Shown in pieces: positions 9,267 to 16,363 of a DNA stretch of 64,000 nt. This DNA is from Crocinitomicaceae bacterium (GTDB taxonomy: Bacteria > Bacteroidota > Bacteroidia > Flavobacteriales_D > Crocinitomicaceae). Made by a program: the position numbers and the translations under genes. Numbering within the stretch: position 1 is the stretch's first letter; each line of letters opens with the position of its first letter. The notes under the pieces were generated by a model. It searched no databases and was not told where the DNA came from. It worked only from the letters and a program-made list of their open reading frames with translations. The stretch covers positions 62,001-126,000 of the forward strand of contig JADJYC010000007.1 of the NCBI GenBank assembly GCA_016719925.1, in the 5' to 3' direction.

Positions 9267-9827
9267 TTACCATTGGAAAAACAAATCTTCTTCACTCAGT
9301 GAATCTTTATAATTCTCATAGACTGGAATAGTTTTAACCGGCTTGTCAATACTCCGCATTCTCTTTTTCCAATTGCGGTTTTCTTTTCCTGAATTTTCCA
9401 ATGCCGTTTTTTTATTATGATACCAGGTAATACGTTGCTGATTGAGATATTGATGAAATGATAAAAGAATAAAAGATTCCATGGCATGCGGATGATAAAT
9501 TCCTATTTTATGAAAATAACCTGCGAAAGAAGAATAACCCTCCAGACAAAATTCTTTCCGGATCCGGTATCCCCGGTCATAGATTCCACGCTCTACCACT
9601 TCATTTTCTGCCCTGAGTATGAACCGGTCTAAAGCGCGCGAATCAGATGTTCCAAGAATTCTGAAACAGTGAAGTAAATTATCAGGAACGTATTTTGGCG
9701 TGTATTTGTAAAAGTCATATTCGCCATTCTGATAGACTAACGGCGGATGATACGGATTACTAAAAAGTGTATCCGCTGCTAACGATTCTGCAGTTAAAAG
9801 AACAAAAAAAATCCAGCACACTTTCAT
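9267..9827 (-). CDS. Small secreted protein, DUF6794-like
   Basis: 186 residues with an N-terminal signal peptide (FFVLLTAESLAA). The middle holds NLLHCFRILG and, further on, a segment AGYFHKIGIYHPHAMESFI followed by LLSFHQYLN. This resembles the DUF6794 pattern of Bacteroidota proteins, in which a Leu-x2-Cys-Phe motif precedes a YF..LGI.HP.DM..I.L.S.H.YLN block. That assignment is from memory and should be tested with a profile search. No catalytic motif is recognised. It is the last gene of the minus-strand run from the amidase and starts 36 bases after the HdrB-like gene, so it may be co-transcribed. Confidence 0.6.
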   Translation of the reverse strand: MKVCWIFFVLLTAESLAADTLFSNPYHPPLVYQNGEYDFYKYTPKYVPDNLLHCFRILGTSDSRALDRFILRAENEVVERGIYDRGYRIRKEFCLEGYSSFAGYFHKIGIYHPHAMESFILLSFHQYLNQQRITWYHNKKTALENSGKENRNWKKRMRSIDKPVKTIPVYENYKDSLSEEDLFFQW

Positions 9828-9862
9828 GGCCGGATAACGAGAAAATTTATTTCTGTTACAGA

Positions 9863-10657
9863 TTATAAATCCGCTGCCTGAACAATCATCTCTGCAATAT
9901 CAAGCACTTTAATTTCATTTTCCTTGTTGAAGTTTTTAACCCCGTCTGTCATCATGGTATTACAAAAAGGGCAGCCGGTAGCAATGTAATTTGGTTTTAC
10001 CTCCAATGCATCTTCGGTACGCTCCACATTAATTTCTTTATTGCCGTGTTCAGCCTCTTTAAACATTTGTGCACCGCCCGCACCACAGCAAAGTCCTTTT
10101 GACTTGCAGCGTTTCATTTCCACCAGCTCACTGTCTAATTTCTGCAGCACTTCTCTTGGCGCTTCATACACTTCATTTGCACGACCCAGATAACATGGAT
10201 CATGGAAGGTTATTTTTTTTCCTTTAAATTCTCCGCCGCCTTTAATTTGAATTTTACCTTCTTTGAAAAGTTGTTCAAGCAATTGAGTGTGGTGCATTAC
10301 TTCATAATTTCCACCCAGTTCAGGGTATTCATTTTTCAATGTATTAAAACAGTGCGGACAACCGGTCACAATTTTCTTAACCTCATATCCGTTCAATACC
10401 TGAATATTCATCATGGCCTGCATTTGAAACAAAAATTCATTTCCCGCCCTTTTTGCAGGATCTCCGGTGCAGGACTCTTCAGTTCCAAGCACAGCAAATT
10501 TTATGTTGCAATGATTCAGAATTTTGACAATTGCGTTAGTAATTTTTTTAGCACGATCATCAAAACTGCCTGCGCATCCAACCCAGAATAAAATTTCGGG
10601 AGTTTCTCCGGCGGCCAGGCATTGGGCCATTGTTTTTACATTTAAATGGGCACTCAT
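9863..10657 (-). CDS. (Fe-S)-binding protein with two CCG domains (HdrB/LutA-like)
   Basis: 264 residues with two cysteine-rich CCG modules. The first has WVGC (Cys28), a Cys in EESCTGDP and GCPHCF. The second has HDPCYLGR, GLCCGAGGAQM and GCPFCNTMM. Such modules bind the non-cubane 4Fe-4S clusters of heterodisulfide reductase HdrB/HdrD and the clusters of LutA/GlpC-type oxidoreductases. The gene upstream in the same run (11620-12903) supplies a membrane cytochrome-like part and two ferredoxin clusters, so together they resemble a split HdrD/DsrK-like electron-transfer unit. The substrate is unknown in Bacteroidota. The four-helix-bundle element lies directly upstream and separates it from its partner. 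Confidence 0.85.
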   Translation of the reverse strand: MSAHLNVKTMAQCLAAGETPEILFWVGCAGSFDDRAKKITNAIVKILNHCNIKFAVLGTEESCTGDPAKRAGNEFLFQMQAMMNIQVLNGYEVKKIVTGCPHCFNTLKNEYPELGGNYEVMHHTQLLEQLFKEGKIQIKGGGEFKGKKITFHDPCYLGRANEVYEAPREVLQKLDSELVEMKRCKSKGLCCGAGGAQMFKEAEHGNKEINVERTEDALEVKPNYIATGCPFCNTMMTDGVKNFNKENEIKVLDIAEMIVQAADL

Positions 10658-10692
10658 ATTTTTTTAGTTTTTTCTTGTGTTATCACTATTTT

Positions 10693-10720
10693 TTTAGTCT
10701 GGAGTCTTTAGTCCGGAGTC
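10693..10720 (+). repeat. Left arm of inverted repeat (two 14-bp units)
   Basis: The arm consists of TTTAGTCTGGAGTC followed by TTTAGTCCGGAGTC. It pairs with 11161-11188 at 27 of 28 positions. The restored reading frame of the enclosed gene runs into this arm and stops at the TAA complementary to 10708-10710. Confidence 0.85.
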
Positions 10721-11120
10721 TGAGATTTGGATTCGGAAAAGCTGATCTTTTTAAACGGAGCGTATTTTTCCGGATTTCTTACCATGTCATTTAATAAGTT
10801 TGAAATCTGATTACACTCTTTTTAAGATCAATACAATTCTCTGCTTCAATATATTTACATTCCCTAGCAAAATTCAACCAAACGATAGTCTCTGAACATT
10901 CTGAATCAGCATCTGTCATTTTTGAAATAAAGTGCTTTGGATAAATTCGTTTACGATATCCCTCTGCAATATTTGAAGCAACAGATCTGGATGACCTTCT
11001 AATTTGATCAGTCAACGAATAACACTCTTCTTTTGGAAATTTTTTTGTCAATTCAAATATTTTCATTGCTAAGGCAAATGCTTTTTTATATACCAACAAC
11101 TTTTCAAATCCACTCTCCAT
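10708..11120 (-). CDS. Four-helix-bundle protein (S23/IVS family), one-base frameshift
   Basis: The N-terminal part (FEKLLVYKKAFALAMKIFEL, LTDQIRRSSRSVASNIAEG) is diagnostic of the bacterial four-helix-bundle family first seen in 23S rRNA intervening sequences and related in fold to Avd. As written, the frame stops at 10791. Adding one base to the T5 run (plus strand) at 10819-10823 restores DLKKECNQISNLLNDMVRNP and EKYAPFKKISFSESK, which is the normal family C-terminus, ending in SQTPD at a TAA inside the left inverted repeat (about 137 residues). The ATG at 11120 is preferred over a TTG at 11132. Its function is unknown. The protein is probably a basic oligomer that may bind nucleic acid. 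Confidence 0.8.
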
Positions 11121-11160
11121 ACTAATATTCAATTCTGCTACTTATTCAAAAATCTAAGCT

Positions 11161-11188
11161 GACTCCAGACTAAAGACTCCAGACTAAA
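11161..11188 (-). repeat. Right arm of inverted repeat (two 14-bp units)
   Basis: On the minus strand this reads TTTAGTCTGGAGTC twice in tandem. It pairs with the left arm at 10693-10720. It lies about 40 bases ahead of the four-helix-bundle start codon. Confidence 0.85.
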
Positions 11189-11205
11189 TTTTAACCTTTA
11201 ATTCT

Positions 11206-11616
11206 TTATTTTTCAAACACCTGAATCTTGGAATCCACCTCAACCAGATCAGTAAATTTTCCTTCAAAACGCGTTGCGCGAACAATGTGATTATCGATCC
11301 AGTGATAATTTCCGCCGCGGGGTTTACCCATTAACAGATTGTGGTATTTAAATCCTTTTTCTTTTAACCAGACTTCTGTCACTTCTCTTTGTGCTTCTGT
11401 TCTTGATGTGAAATAAGTAATGATGTGTCCTTCATCATACCATTTGTTGCAAATTTTCAGAGCATCGGGATATGCTTCAGCAGTCACCATTCTTTCTGGC
11501 TCTTCATTGGGAATATCATCTCCAACTGTACCATCAATATCAATCAGATAATTTTTTATGTGCTCCGGTAATTTTGGAGAGACTCTTTTTCCGTCTTCTA
11601 TTTTTTCTTCTAACAT
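11206..11616 (-). CDS. HAD-superfamily phosphatase-like protein
   Basis: 136 residues. The first HAD motif is DIDGTVGDD, with the nucleophile and acid Asp pair (YLIDIDGT). Motif II is YFTSRTEAQREV, and the last motif is WIDNHIV near the C-terminus. The protein has almost no cap, as in small HAD phosphatases that act on large substrates. Close Bacteroidota relatives are sometimes labelled phosphoheptose isomerase, but nothing in the sequence supports isomerase activity. It starts 3 bases behind the membrane Fe-S gene and is therefore translationally linked to it. The substrate is unknown. Confidence 0.72.
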   Translation of the reverse strand: MLEEKIEDGKRVSPKLPEHIKNYLIDIDGTVGDDIPNEEPERMVTAEAYPDALKICNKWYDEGHIITYFTSRTEAQREVTEVWLKEKGFKYHNLLMGKPRGGNYHWIDNHIVRATRFEGKFTDLVEVDSKIQVFEK

Positions 11617-11619
11617 AAA

Positions 11620-12903
11620 TTACGCTTCATTAGCCCAGTTAAATCTGTCAGCCGGAGAGAACTGCCAGGGAGCCTGATTGTTTTCAATATTGGTTGCCAT
11701 ACCAGCCAGTTCAGCCGGTAATTTAGATTCTTCCATCACAAGATATCTTCTCAAGTCAATGATGATTGAAAGCGGATCAATATTGACAGGACATTCCTGA
11801 ACGCAGGCGTTGCAACTTGTGCACGCCCATACTTCTTCGTCCGTAATATAATCTCCCAGTAAAAATTTTCCGTCATGAAAATCTTTTCCGTTTTTGCGTT
11901 TTGCTTCAGCAAGTTCTTCTACCCGGTCACGCACGTCCATCATTACTTTCCGTGGTGATAGTTTTTTACCTGTAATGTTTGCAGGACAAGATGATGTACA
12001 CCTTCCGCACTCAGTACAGGTGTATGCATTCATTATATTTATCCAGGTGAGATCTGTCACATCTTTTACACCGAACCGCTGCGGCGCAGCATTCGCATCT
12101 GCAGGTTGTGCATAGGGATTTGCATTAGGATCCAGCATCAGTTTTACCTCACGCGTTACACTTTCCATATTGGTTAATCTTCCTTTTGGATTCAGATTAG
12201 AGAAAAATGTATTTGGAAATGCCCAGATAATATGAAGATGTTTTGAATAAGGCAGATAATTTAAAAATGCCAGCACACCTAAGATGTGGAACCACCAGGC
12301 GCTTTGTTCAATGACATGTAACGTATGTAAATCAGATGGTAAAATTCCTTTGAGATTTTTTGAAATCACAAACTCATACGCAGGATCAGCAGCATTCATA
12401 ATCAATAAAGCAGACATTAAAAGAACTTCAGTAAACAAAATTATGTTTGCGTCTTTGAATGCCCAGCCTTTTAATTCAGGACTCTGAAATCTGGCCACTT
12501 TTTTGAAATTTCTGCGAATAAGAAAAACAATACATGACAAGGCAACAAGCAATGCAAGCACTTCAAAAAAGTTGATGATGAAATAATAAAAATCACCCAG
12601 AAAAGGAGCAAAAACTCTATGCGTTCCGGCAATACCGTCAATAACAATTTCCAGCATTTCAATATTGATCAGAATAAATCCGGCATAAACAAACAAGTGA
12701 AGAATTGCCGCAAAAGGACGTGTCGTCATTTTAGATTGTCCCAGCGCAACCCGAATCATCGTTTTCCAGCGATCTGATTTTTTATCACTGCGGTCAACCT
12801 CTTTTCCCAATCTGATATTTGAAATTATTTTACGGATGTTGATTGTAAAAAGAACACCTGCCCCGATTAAGACCAGAGCGAATATGATATTGCTGATTCC
12901 CAT
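11620..12903 (-). CDS. Membrane-anchored (Fe-S)-binding oxidoreductase subunit
   Basis: 427 residues. About five hydrophobic helices fill residues 1-225 (for example IIFALVLIGAGVLF and ILGVLAFLNYLPYS), resembling the NarI/HdrE-type membrane cytochrome region. Then come two 4Fe-4S ferredoxin motifs, CTECGRCTSSCPA and CTSCNACVQECPVN. With the CCG protein encoded at 9863-10657, this would make an HdrDE/DsrMK-like module that exchanges electrons between quinone and a soluble thiol or Fe-S partner. The gene lies 13 bases behind an MlaD-family gene. This adjacency of MCE proteins and Fe-S oxidoreductase is common in Flavobacteriia but has no known functional reason. Confidence 0.85.
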   Translation of the reverse strand: MGISNIIFALVLIGAGVLFTINIRKIISNIRLGKEVDRSDKKSDRWKTMIRVALGQSKMTTRPFAAILHLFVYAGFILINIEMLEIVIDGIAGTHRVFAPFLGDFYYFIINFFEVLALLVALSCIVFLIRRNFKKVARFQSPELKGWAFKDANIILFTEVLLMSALLIMNAADPAYEFVISKNLKGILPSDLHTLHVIEQSAWWFHILGVLAFLNYLPYSKHLHIIWAFPNTFFSNLNPKGRLTNMESVTREVKLMLDPNANPYAQPADANAAPQRFGVKDVTDLTWINIMNAYTCTECGRCTSSCPANITGKKLSPRKVMMDVRDRVEELAEAKRKNGKDFHDGKFLLGDYITDEEVWACTSCNACVQECPVNIDPLSIIIDLRRYLVMEESKLPAELAGMATNIENNQAPWQFSPADRFNWANEA

Positions 12904-12916
12904 TAAAAAAAAGATT

Positions 12917-13948
12917 TTATTGATTCAGGAGTTGTTTCAGTTTTTGTTCTTCAGCCGGAGTTAATTGTACTCCTTTGACTTTTCTGCCGAAGAGTGAAAA
13001 ATGGACATATTTCTGCGGATTGGCAGCCATGTCATCCAGTAAATGCTGAACAGATTCATTGGTTGATATTAATGCATTGTGAAGACTGTCAGTATGCAGT
13101 AATGCTCCCAGCGTTCCTTCTCCTTCATTCACTTTTGCAAGTACACCGTTTAATTCAACCAAGGTAGTTTTAGTTTCAAGAATAACTGATTTCAAATCAG
13201 AATCTGCAAGGGTATCTGAAATAGCAGAAATATTATCAATTGTATTGGAAATCTGATCTGATTTATTTGCCAGATTTTCTGTGATGTCATGCACATCTCC
13301 CAAAATCTTTCCTACCATTTCAGTTTCTTTGGAAATCAGAATACTCAGGTTGTTTGCAAGATCTCCAAAAGTTCCAATTGCCTGACGCACTTCATACATA
13401 CTTTCTTCAATGGTATATGCGGCGCTGGTATCCCAAAAAGCATTGATAGAAACTACGATACCTTCAACGGATCCGATGAGTTCTTCTGTTTTCATTTTCA
13501 GGGGAAGAAGTTGTTGTTCAACCTGATCCTGAAGTGATGTTTCCATATTTGAAATCATGGTATCACCATCTTCATAATACTCATGCGTAACGGCAATATT
13601 GGTATCAAGCCTCAAATCAAGACATTTGGTTCCAAGAATATCCGAACTGATCAGCCATGCAGATGAATTAGCGGGAATCTGAAGTTCATTGTCATCAATA
13701 TTAAATTTCACCAGAATTTTTCTGGGATCAGCAGGGTGAAGTTCAACAGCAAGAACCTGTCCTATTTTGACACCATTCAGCTGCACTTCATTCGATGCTT
13801 TCAAACCGGATGCATTATCATAAACCGCATAGAATTCACGGCTTTTTCCAAAAATTAATCCGCCTTTTAAGAAGTTCACACCAACAAAAAGGAGGAGCAA
13901 ACCAAGCACAACCAGTAAACCAACTTTAAATTCCTTTGAAACTTTCAT
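12917..13948 (-). CDS. MlaD/MCE-family lipid transport protein (copy 2)
   Basis: 343 residues. A short cytoplasmic start (KVSKEFKVG) and one membrane helix (about 10-28) are followed by an MCE domain with FYAVYDNASGLKASNEVQLNG and VKIGQVLAVELHP. A long helical region with Ser/Thr heptads follows. MCE proteins bridge inner and outer membranes and pass phospholipids. The protein is clearly paralogous to the product of 14093-15124, sharing the NEVQLNGxKxG core, the FWDTSxAYT segment and the C-terminal GxKVxGxQLTPEEE motif. The gene lies 13 bases ahead of the Fe-S membrane gene. No MlaE/MlaF permease or ATPase is in the window, but a PqiA-like protein is (18892-19839). Confidence 0.88.
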   Translation of the reverse strand: MKVSKEFKVGLLVVLGLLLLFVGVNFLKGGLIFGKSREFYAVYDNASGLKASNEVQLNGVKIGQVLAVELHPADPRKILVKFNIDDNELQIPANSSAWLISSDILGTKCLDLRLDTNIAVTHEYYEDGDTMISNMETSLQDQVEQQLLPLKMKTEELIGSVEGIVVSINAFWDTSAAYTIEESMYEVRQAIGTFGDLANNLSILISKETEMVGKILGDVHDITENLANKSDQISNTIDNISAISDTLADSDLKSVILETKTTLVELNGVLAKVNEGEGTLGALLHTDSLHNALISTNESVQHLLDDMAANPQKYVHFSLFGRKVKGVQLTPAEEQKLKQLLNQ

Positions 13949-14092
13949 TTTAGAATGTCTGTCGTTCAGCTCGCTAAATTAATGCAAATATTCCATTACT
14001 CAGCCAGTGTATGCCTATTTTACAAACGAATGATTAACAGATTTAACAGCAAAATCCGGGTAACTGGTGTAGAAGTTAGATTTTTATCGGCA

Positions 14093-15124
14093 CTAAGGCT
14101 GACTAAGCCAGATATGCAGGGCTTTTTCTTCTTCAGGTGTCAGCTGAAGTCCCTGCACTTTTTTACCCAGCAAAGATATTCCGATAAATTTAGATGGATT
14201 AGCGGTGAGTTCATTGATCAGATTATCTGCCGCAATTTTTGATTCGGCAACTGCATCTTTAAATTCCGGTGTATAAACAAATTCTCCCATTGTTCCTTGT
14301 CCTTGCTGCACGCTGACAAGCAAAGCATTCATGTCTGACATAATAATTTCCAGATTTGCAATTTCAGTCAATAAACCGGTTGAAGAAATATCTGTGTTAA
14401 TGGAAGTGATTTCATTTGCTATTTGGTCAAAATTTGTTTTTCTGTTCATCACGCTGTCTTTCACATCATTCACATGATTGGTAATGTGCGTAATGAGATA
14501 AGAATCTGCAGCAATAATTTTGGTCAGATTCTGCGCCAGTTGCTGATAGGTACCAATTGCTTCACGTGCATGATAAACACTCTCATCAAAAGTATATGCA
14601 CCGCTGGTATCCCAGAAAGATTTTACATTCACAATAATGGTTTCAATGGATCCAATCAGTTTTTCCGTTTTTTCCTTCAACGGACCAATCTGTTTGTTCA
14701 GTTCTTCTTCCAGCGTTATTTCATGACGTGCGTTAAGCGTGTCACCATTTTTATAAAACTCTGCTGAAGCGGTATCGCTGTAATCAATTTGAATGTCTAT
14801 GCTCTTGGTTCCCAGAAGATCACTGATAAGCCATGCGCGTGAAGTTTTAGGAATTTCAATTTCATCTTTTTCAAACGAAAATTTAACCAAAACAAGTTTT
14901 GGATCAAGCGGATGCAATCCAACTTCAAGCACTTCTCCAACTTTAATTCCATTGAGCTGCACTTCATTTTCAGCCTCTAACCCATTTGCATTATCAAACA
15001 AAGCATAGAATTCTCTTTTATCCCCAAATGAAAAAGTGGTTTTCAGATAATTGATACCAATAAAAAACAGAATACCTCCTATGAGTACAAGAATTCCGGT
15101 TTTATATTCTTTGGAAACAACCAT
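14093..15124 (-). CDS. MlaD/MCE-family lipid transport protein (copy 1)
   Basis: 343 residues counted from the ATG at 15124; a TTG 15 bases upstream is less likely. One membrane helix (GILVLIGGILFFIGINYL) precedes an MCE domain (FYALFDNANGLEAENEVQLNG, IKVGEVLEVGLHP) and a long coiled helical tail ending in KKVQGLQLTPEEEKALH. It is a tandem paralogue of the next gene downstream, separated by a 144-base spacer in which no gene was seen. It lies 76 bases behind the amidase gene, an arrangement typical of Flavobacteriia. The likely role is inter-membrane phospholipid transport at the envelope. Confidence 0.88.
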   Translation of the reverse strand: MVVSKEYKTGILVLIGGILFFIGINYLKTTFSFGDKREFYALFDNANGLEAENEVQLNGIKVGEVLEVGLHPLDPKLVLVKFSFEKDEIEIPKTSRAWLISDLLGTKSIDIQIDYSDTASAEFYKNGDTLNARHEITLEEELNKQIGPLKEKTEKLIGSIETIIVNVKSFWDTSGAYTFDESVYHAREAIGTYQQLAQNLTKIIAADSYLITHITNHVNDVKDSVMNRKTNFDQIANEITSINTDISSTGLLTEIANLEIIMSDMNALLVSVQQGQGTMGEFVYTPEFKDAVAESKIAADNLINELTANPSKFIGISLLGKKVQGLQLTPEEEKALHIWLSQP

Positions 15125-15200
15125 ATTACAAATCTGCAACTTGTTTTGCAGATTTTCAGAATTTTTAGTGAAGAATTACAGACAACCGGGCCGGAATTTA

Positions 15201-16301
15201 TCAAAGATTTACCCGTGTATTGCCTTTCATGGTAATTACAAATGCGTGTTCAAACCCCTGTGTACGCATTTCTTTTTTGAGCGCATTGGCAGACTCAACT
15301 TCTCTGAAAGCACCAACGGTATATTTGTACAATCCTTTGTCTTCATACATGAAAATTGGCATTCCTTTAAAACGCTCATCACTCGTTTCAATTTTTGTTG
15401 TCGAAGTTTCAATTTGCACACGGTAAATCAACTCATCTGATTTAACTTCAGTCTCATTCAAACCAAAATCTGCCGTAACTGAATTATTTGTTACTTCACT
15501 TCCGCCACCAACATCTCCGGCTTCATAATACTTTTTATATTCCTGAAAAGCTGCAAAAATAGAACGGGCCATTTTTTCCTGACTGGCAGGATCAGCCAAA
15601 AATTTTTCTTCTTCCACGTTAGTCAGAAAACCGGTTTCAATTAAAACGCTTGGCATGGTTGTTCGATACAAAACCAAAAATCCGGCCTGACGAACCCCTC
15701 TGTCACTTCTTCCAATTTTTACAAACTGTTCCTGTAATTTAGTAGCGAATACAATGCTATGATCAAGAAAAACACTCAGCTGCAACTGCCGTGCAATAAT
15801 TGCATCCGGTGTCATATCAAAATCTTTGTATTTTTCTCCACCATCTTCTTCCAGTTCAATAATGGCATTTTCTCTTTCTGCAACTTGTTTCTGAGCTTCT
15901 GTTTTATGTAATCCCAACACATATGTTTCAACGCCAAAAGCAGTTGCAGGTCCGGCATTTGCATGAATACAAATAAACAAATCGGCCTTATTTCGGTTTG
16001 CTATCTGTGCACGCTCATCAAGTTCTACAAAAACATCTGTTTCACGGGTATAAACAACTTTAACTGATGGAAATGTTTCTTTAATGAACTGACCTAATTT
16101 CAATGCAATTGCAAGCGTTACTGATTTTTCATTTGCACTGGCGCCATGGCATCCAGGATCTTTTCCTCCGTGACCAGCGTCAATCACTACCGTTTTCAAG
16201 CCTCCCATTGCCGACTCAGACTGAGCAACTGACTGATTGTAAAAAAACAATGTCAGAAACAATAAAATCAAGGCTTTTCTGTTATTCAGACTTAAAATCA
16301 T
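15201..16301 (-). CDS. N-acetylmuramoyl-L-alanine amidase with C-terminal SPOR-like domain
   Basis: 366 residues with a signal peptide (LFFYNQSVAQ). The Amidase_3 domain starts with KTVVIDAGHGGKDPGCHG, whose His is a zinc ligand, and also carries the usual ICIHANAG and a catalytic-loop Glu in VLIETGFLTN. The C-terminus (YRVQIETSTTKIE onward, about 290-366) looks like a SPOR-type peptidoglycan-binding domain. The enzyme cleaves the amide bond between MurNAc and the stem peptide, in cell separation or wall remodelling. It is divergent from lptD across a 62-base intergenic region and heads the minus-strand operon with the two MCE genes. Confidence 0.93.
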   Translation of the reverse strand: MILSLNNRKALILLFLTLFFYNQSVAQSESAMGGLKTVVIDAGHGGKDPGCHGASANEKSVTLAIALKLGQFIKETFPSVKVVYTRETDVFVELDERAQIANRNKADLFICIHANAGPATAFGVETYVLGLHKTEAQKQVAERENAIIELEEDGGEKYKDFDMTPDAIIARQLQLSVFLDHSIVFATKLQEQFVKIGRSDRGVRQAGFLVLYRTTMPSVLIETGFLTNVEEEKFLADPASQEKMARSIFAAFQEYKKYYEAGDVGGGSEVTNNSVTADFGLNETEVKSDELIYRVQIETSTTKIETSDERFKGMPIFMYEDKGLYKYTVGAFREVESANALKKEMRTQGFEHAFVITMKGNTRVNL

Positions 16302-16347
16302 CTTCTATAAAATTGATAGATTTGCCAACTCTTTACGTATAGTATAA

Positions 16348-16355
16348 CAAAGTTA
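16348..16355 (-). promoter_or_regulatory. Putative -7 box of the amidase operon
   Basis: On the minus strand this reads TAACTTTG, an exact match to TAnnTTTG, 47 bases ahead of the amidase ATG in the shared amidase/lptD intergenic region. No well-spaced -33 TTTG was found. Confidence 0.35.
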
Positions 16356-16363
16356 AGACCAAA

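Larger units (their letters stand above)
10693..11188. mobile_element. Inverted-repeat-flanked four-helix-bundle gene element (IVS-like)
   Basis: Two 28-base arms, 10693-10720 and 11161-11188, are reverse complements with one mismatch in 28. Each arm is itself two 14-base direct units of the type TTTAGTCTGGAGTC. They enclose one four-helix-bundle gene, with the whole 496-bp unit sitting between genes of one operon. This resembles the intervening sequences of some bacterial 23S rRNA genes, which encode an S23-type four-helix-bundle protein and have pairing ends. No transposase, integrase or target-site duplication was identified, so mobility is inferred. Confidence 0.55.

Noticed and set aside
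10693..11188. Diversity-generating retroelement suggested by the Avd-like four-helix-bundle gene
   Set aside because: No reverse transcriptase, template repeat or variable repeat was found nearby. The gene fits the S23/IVS branch instead.
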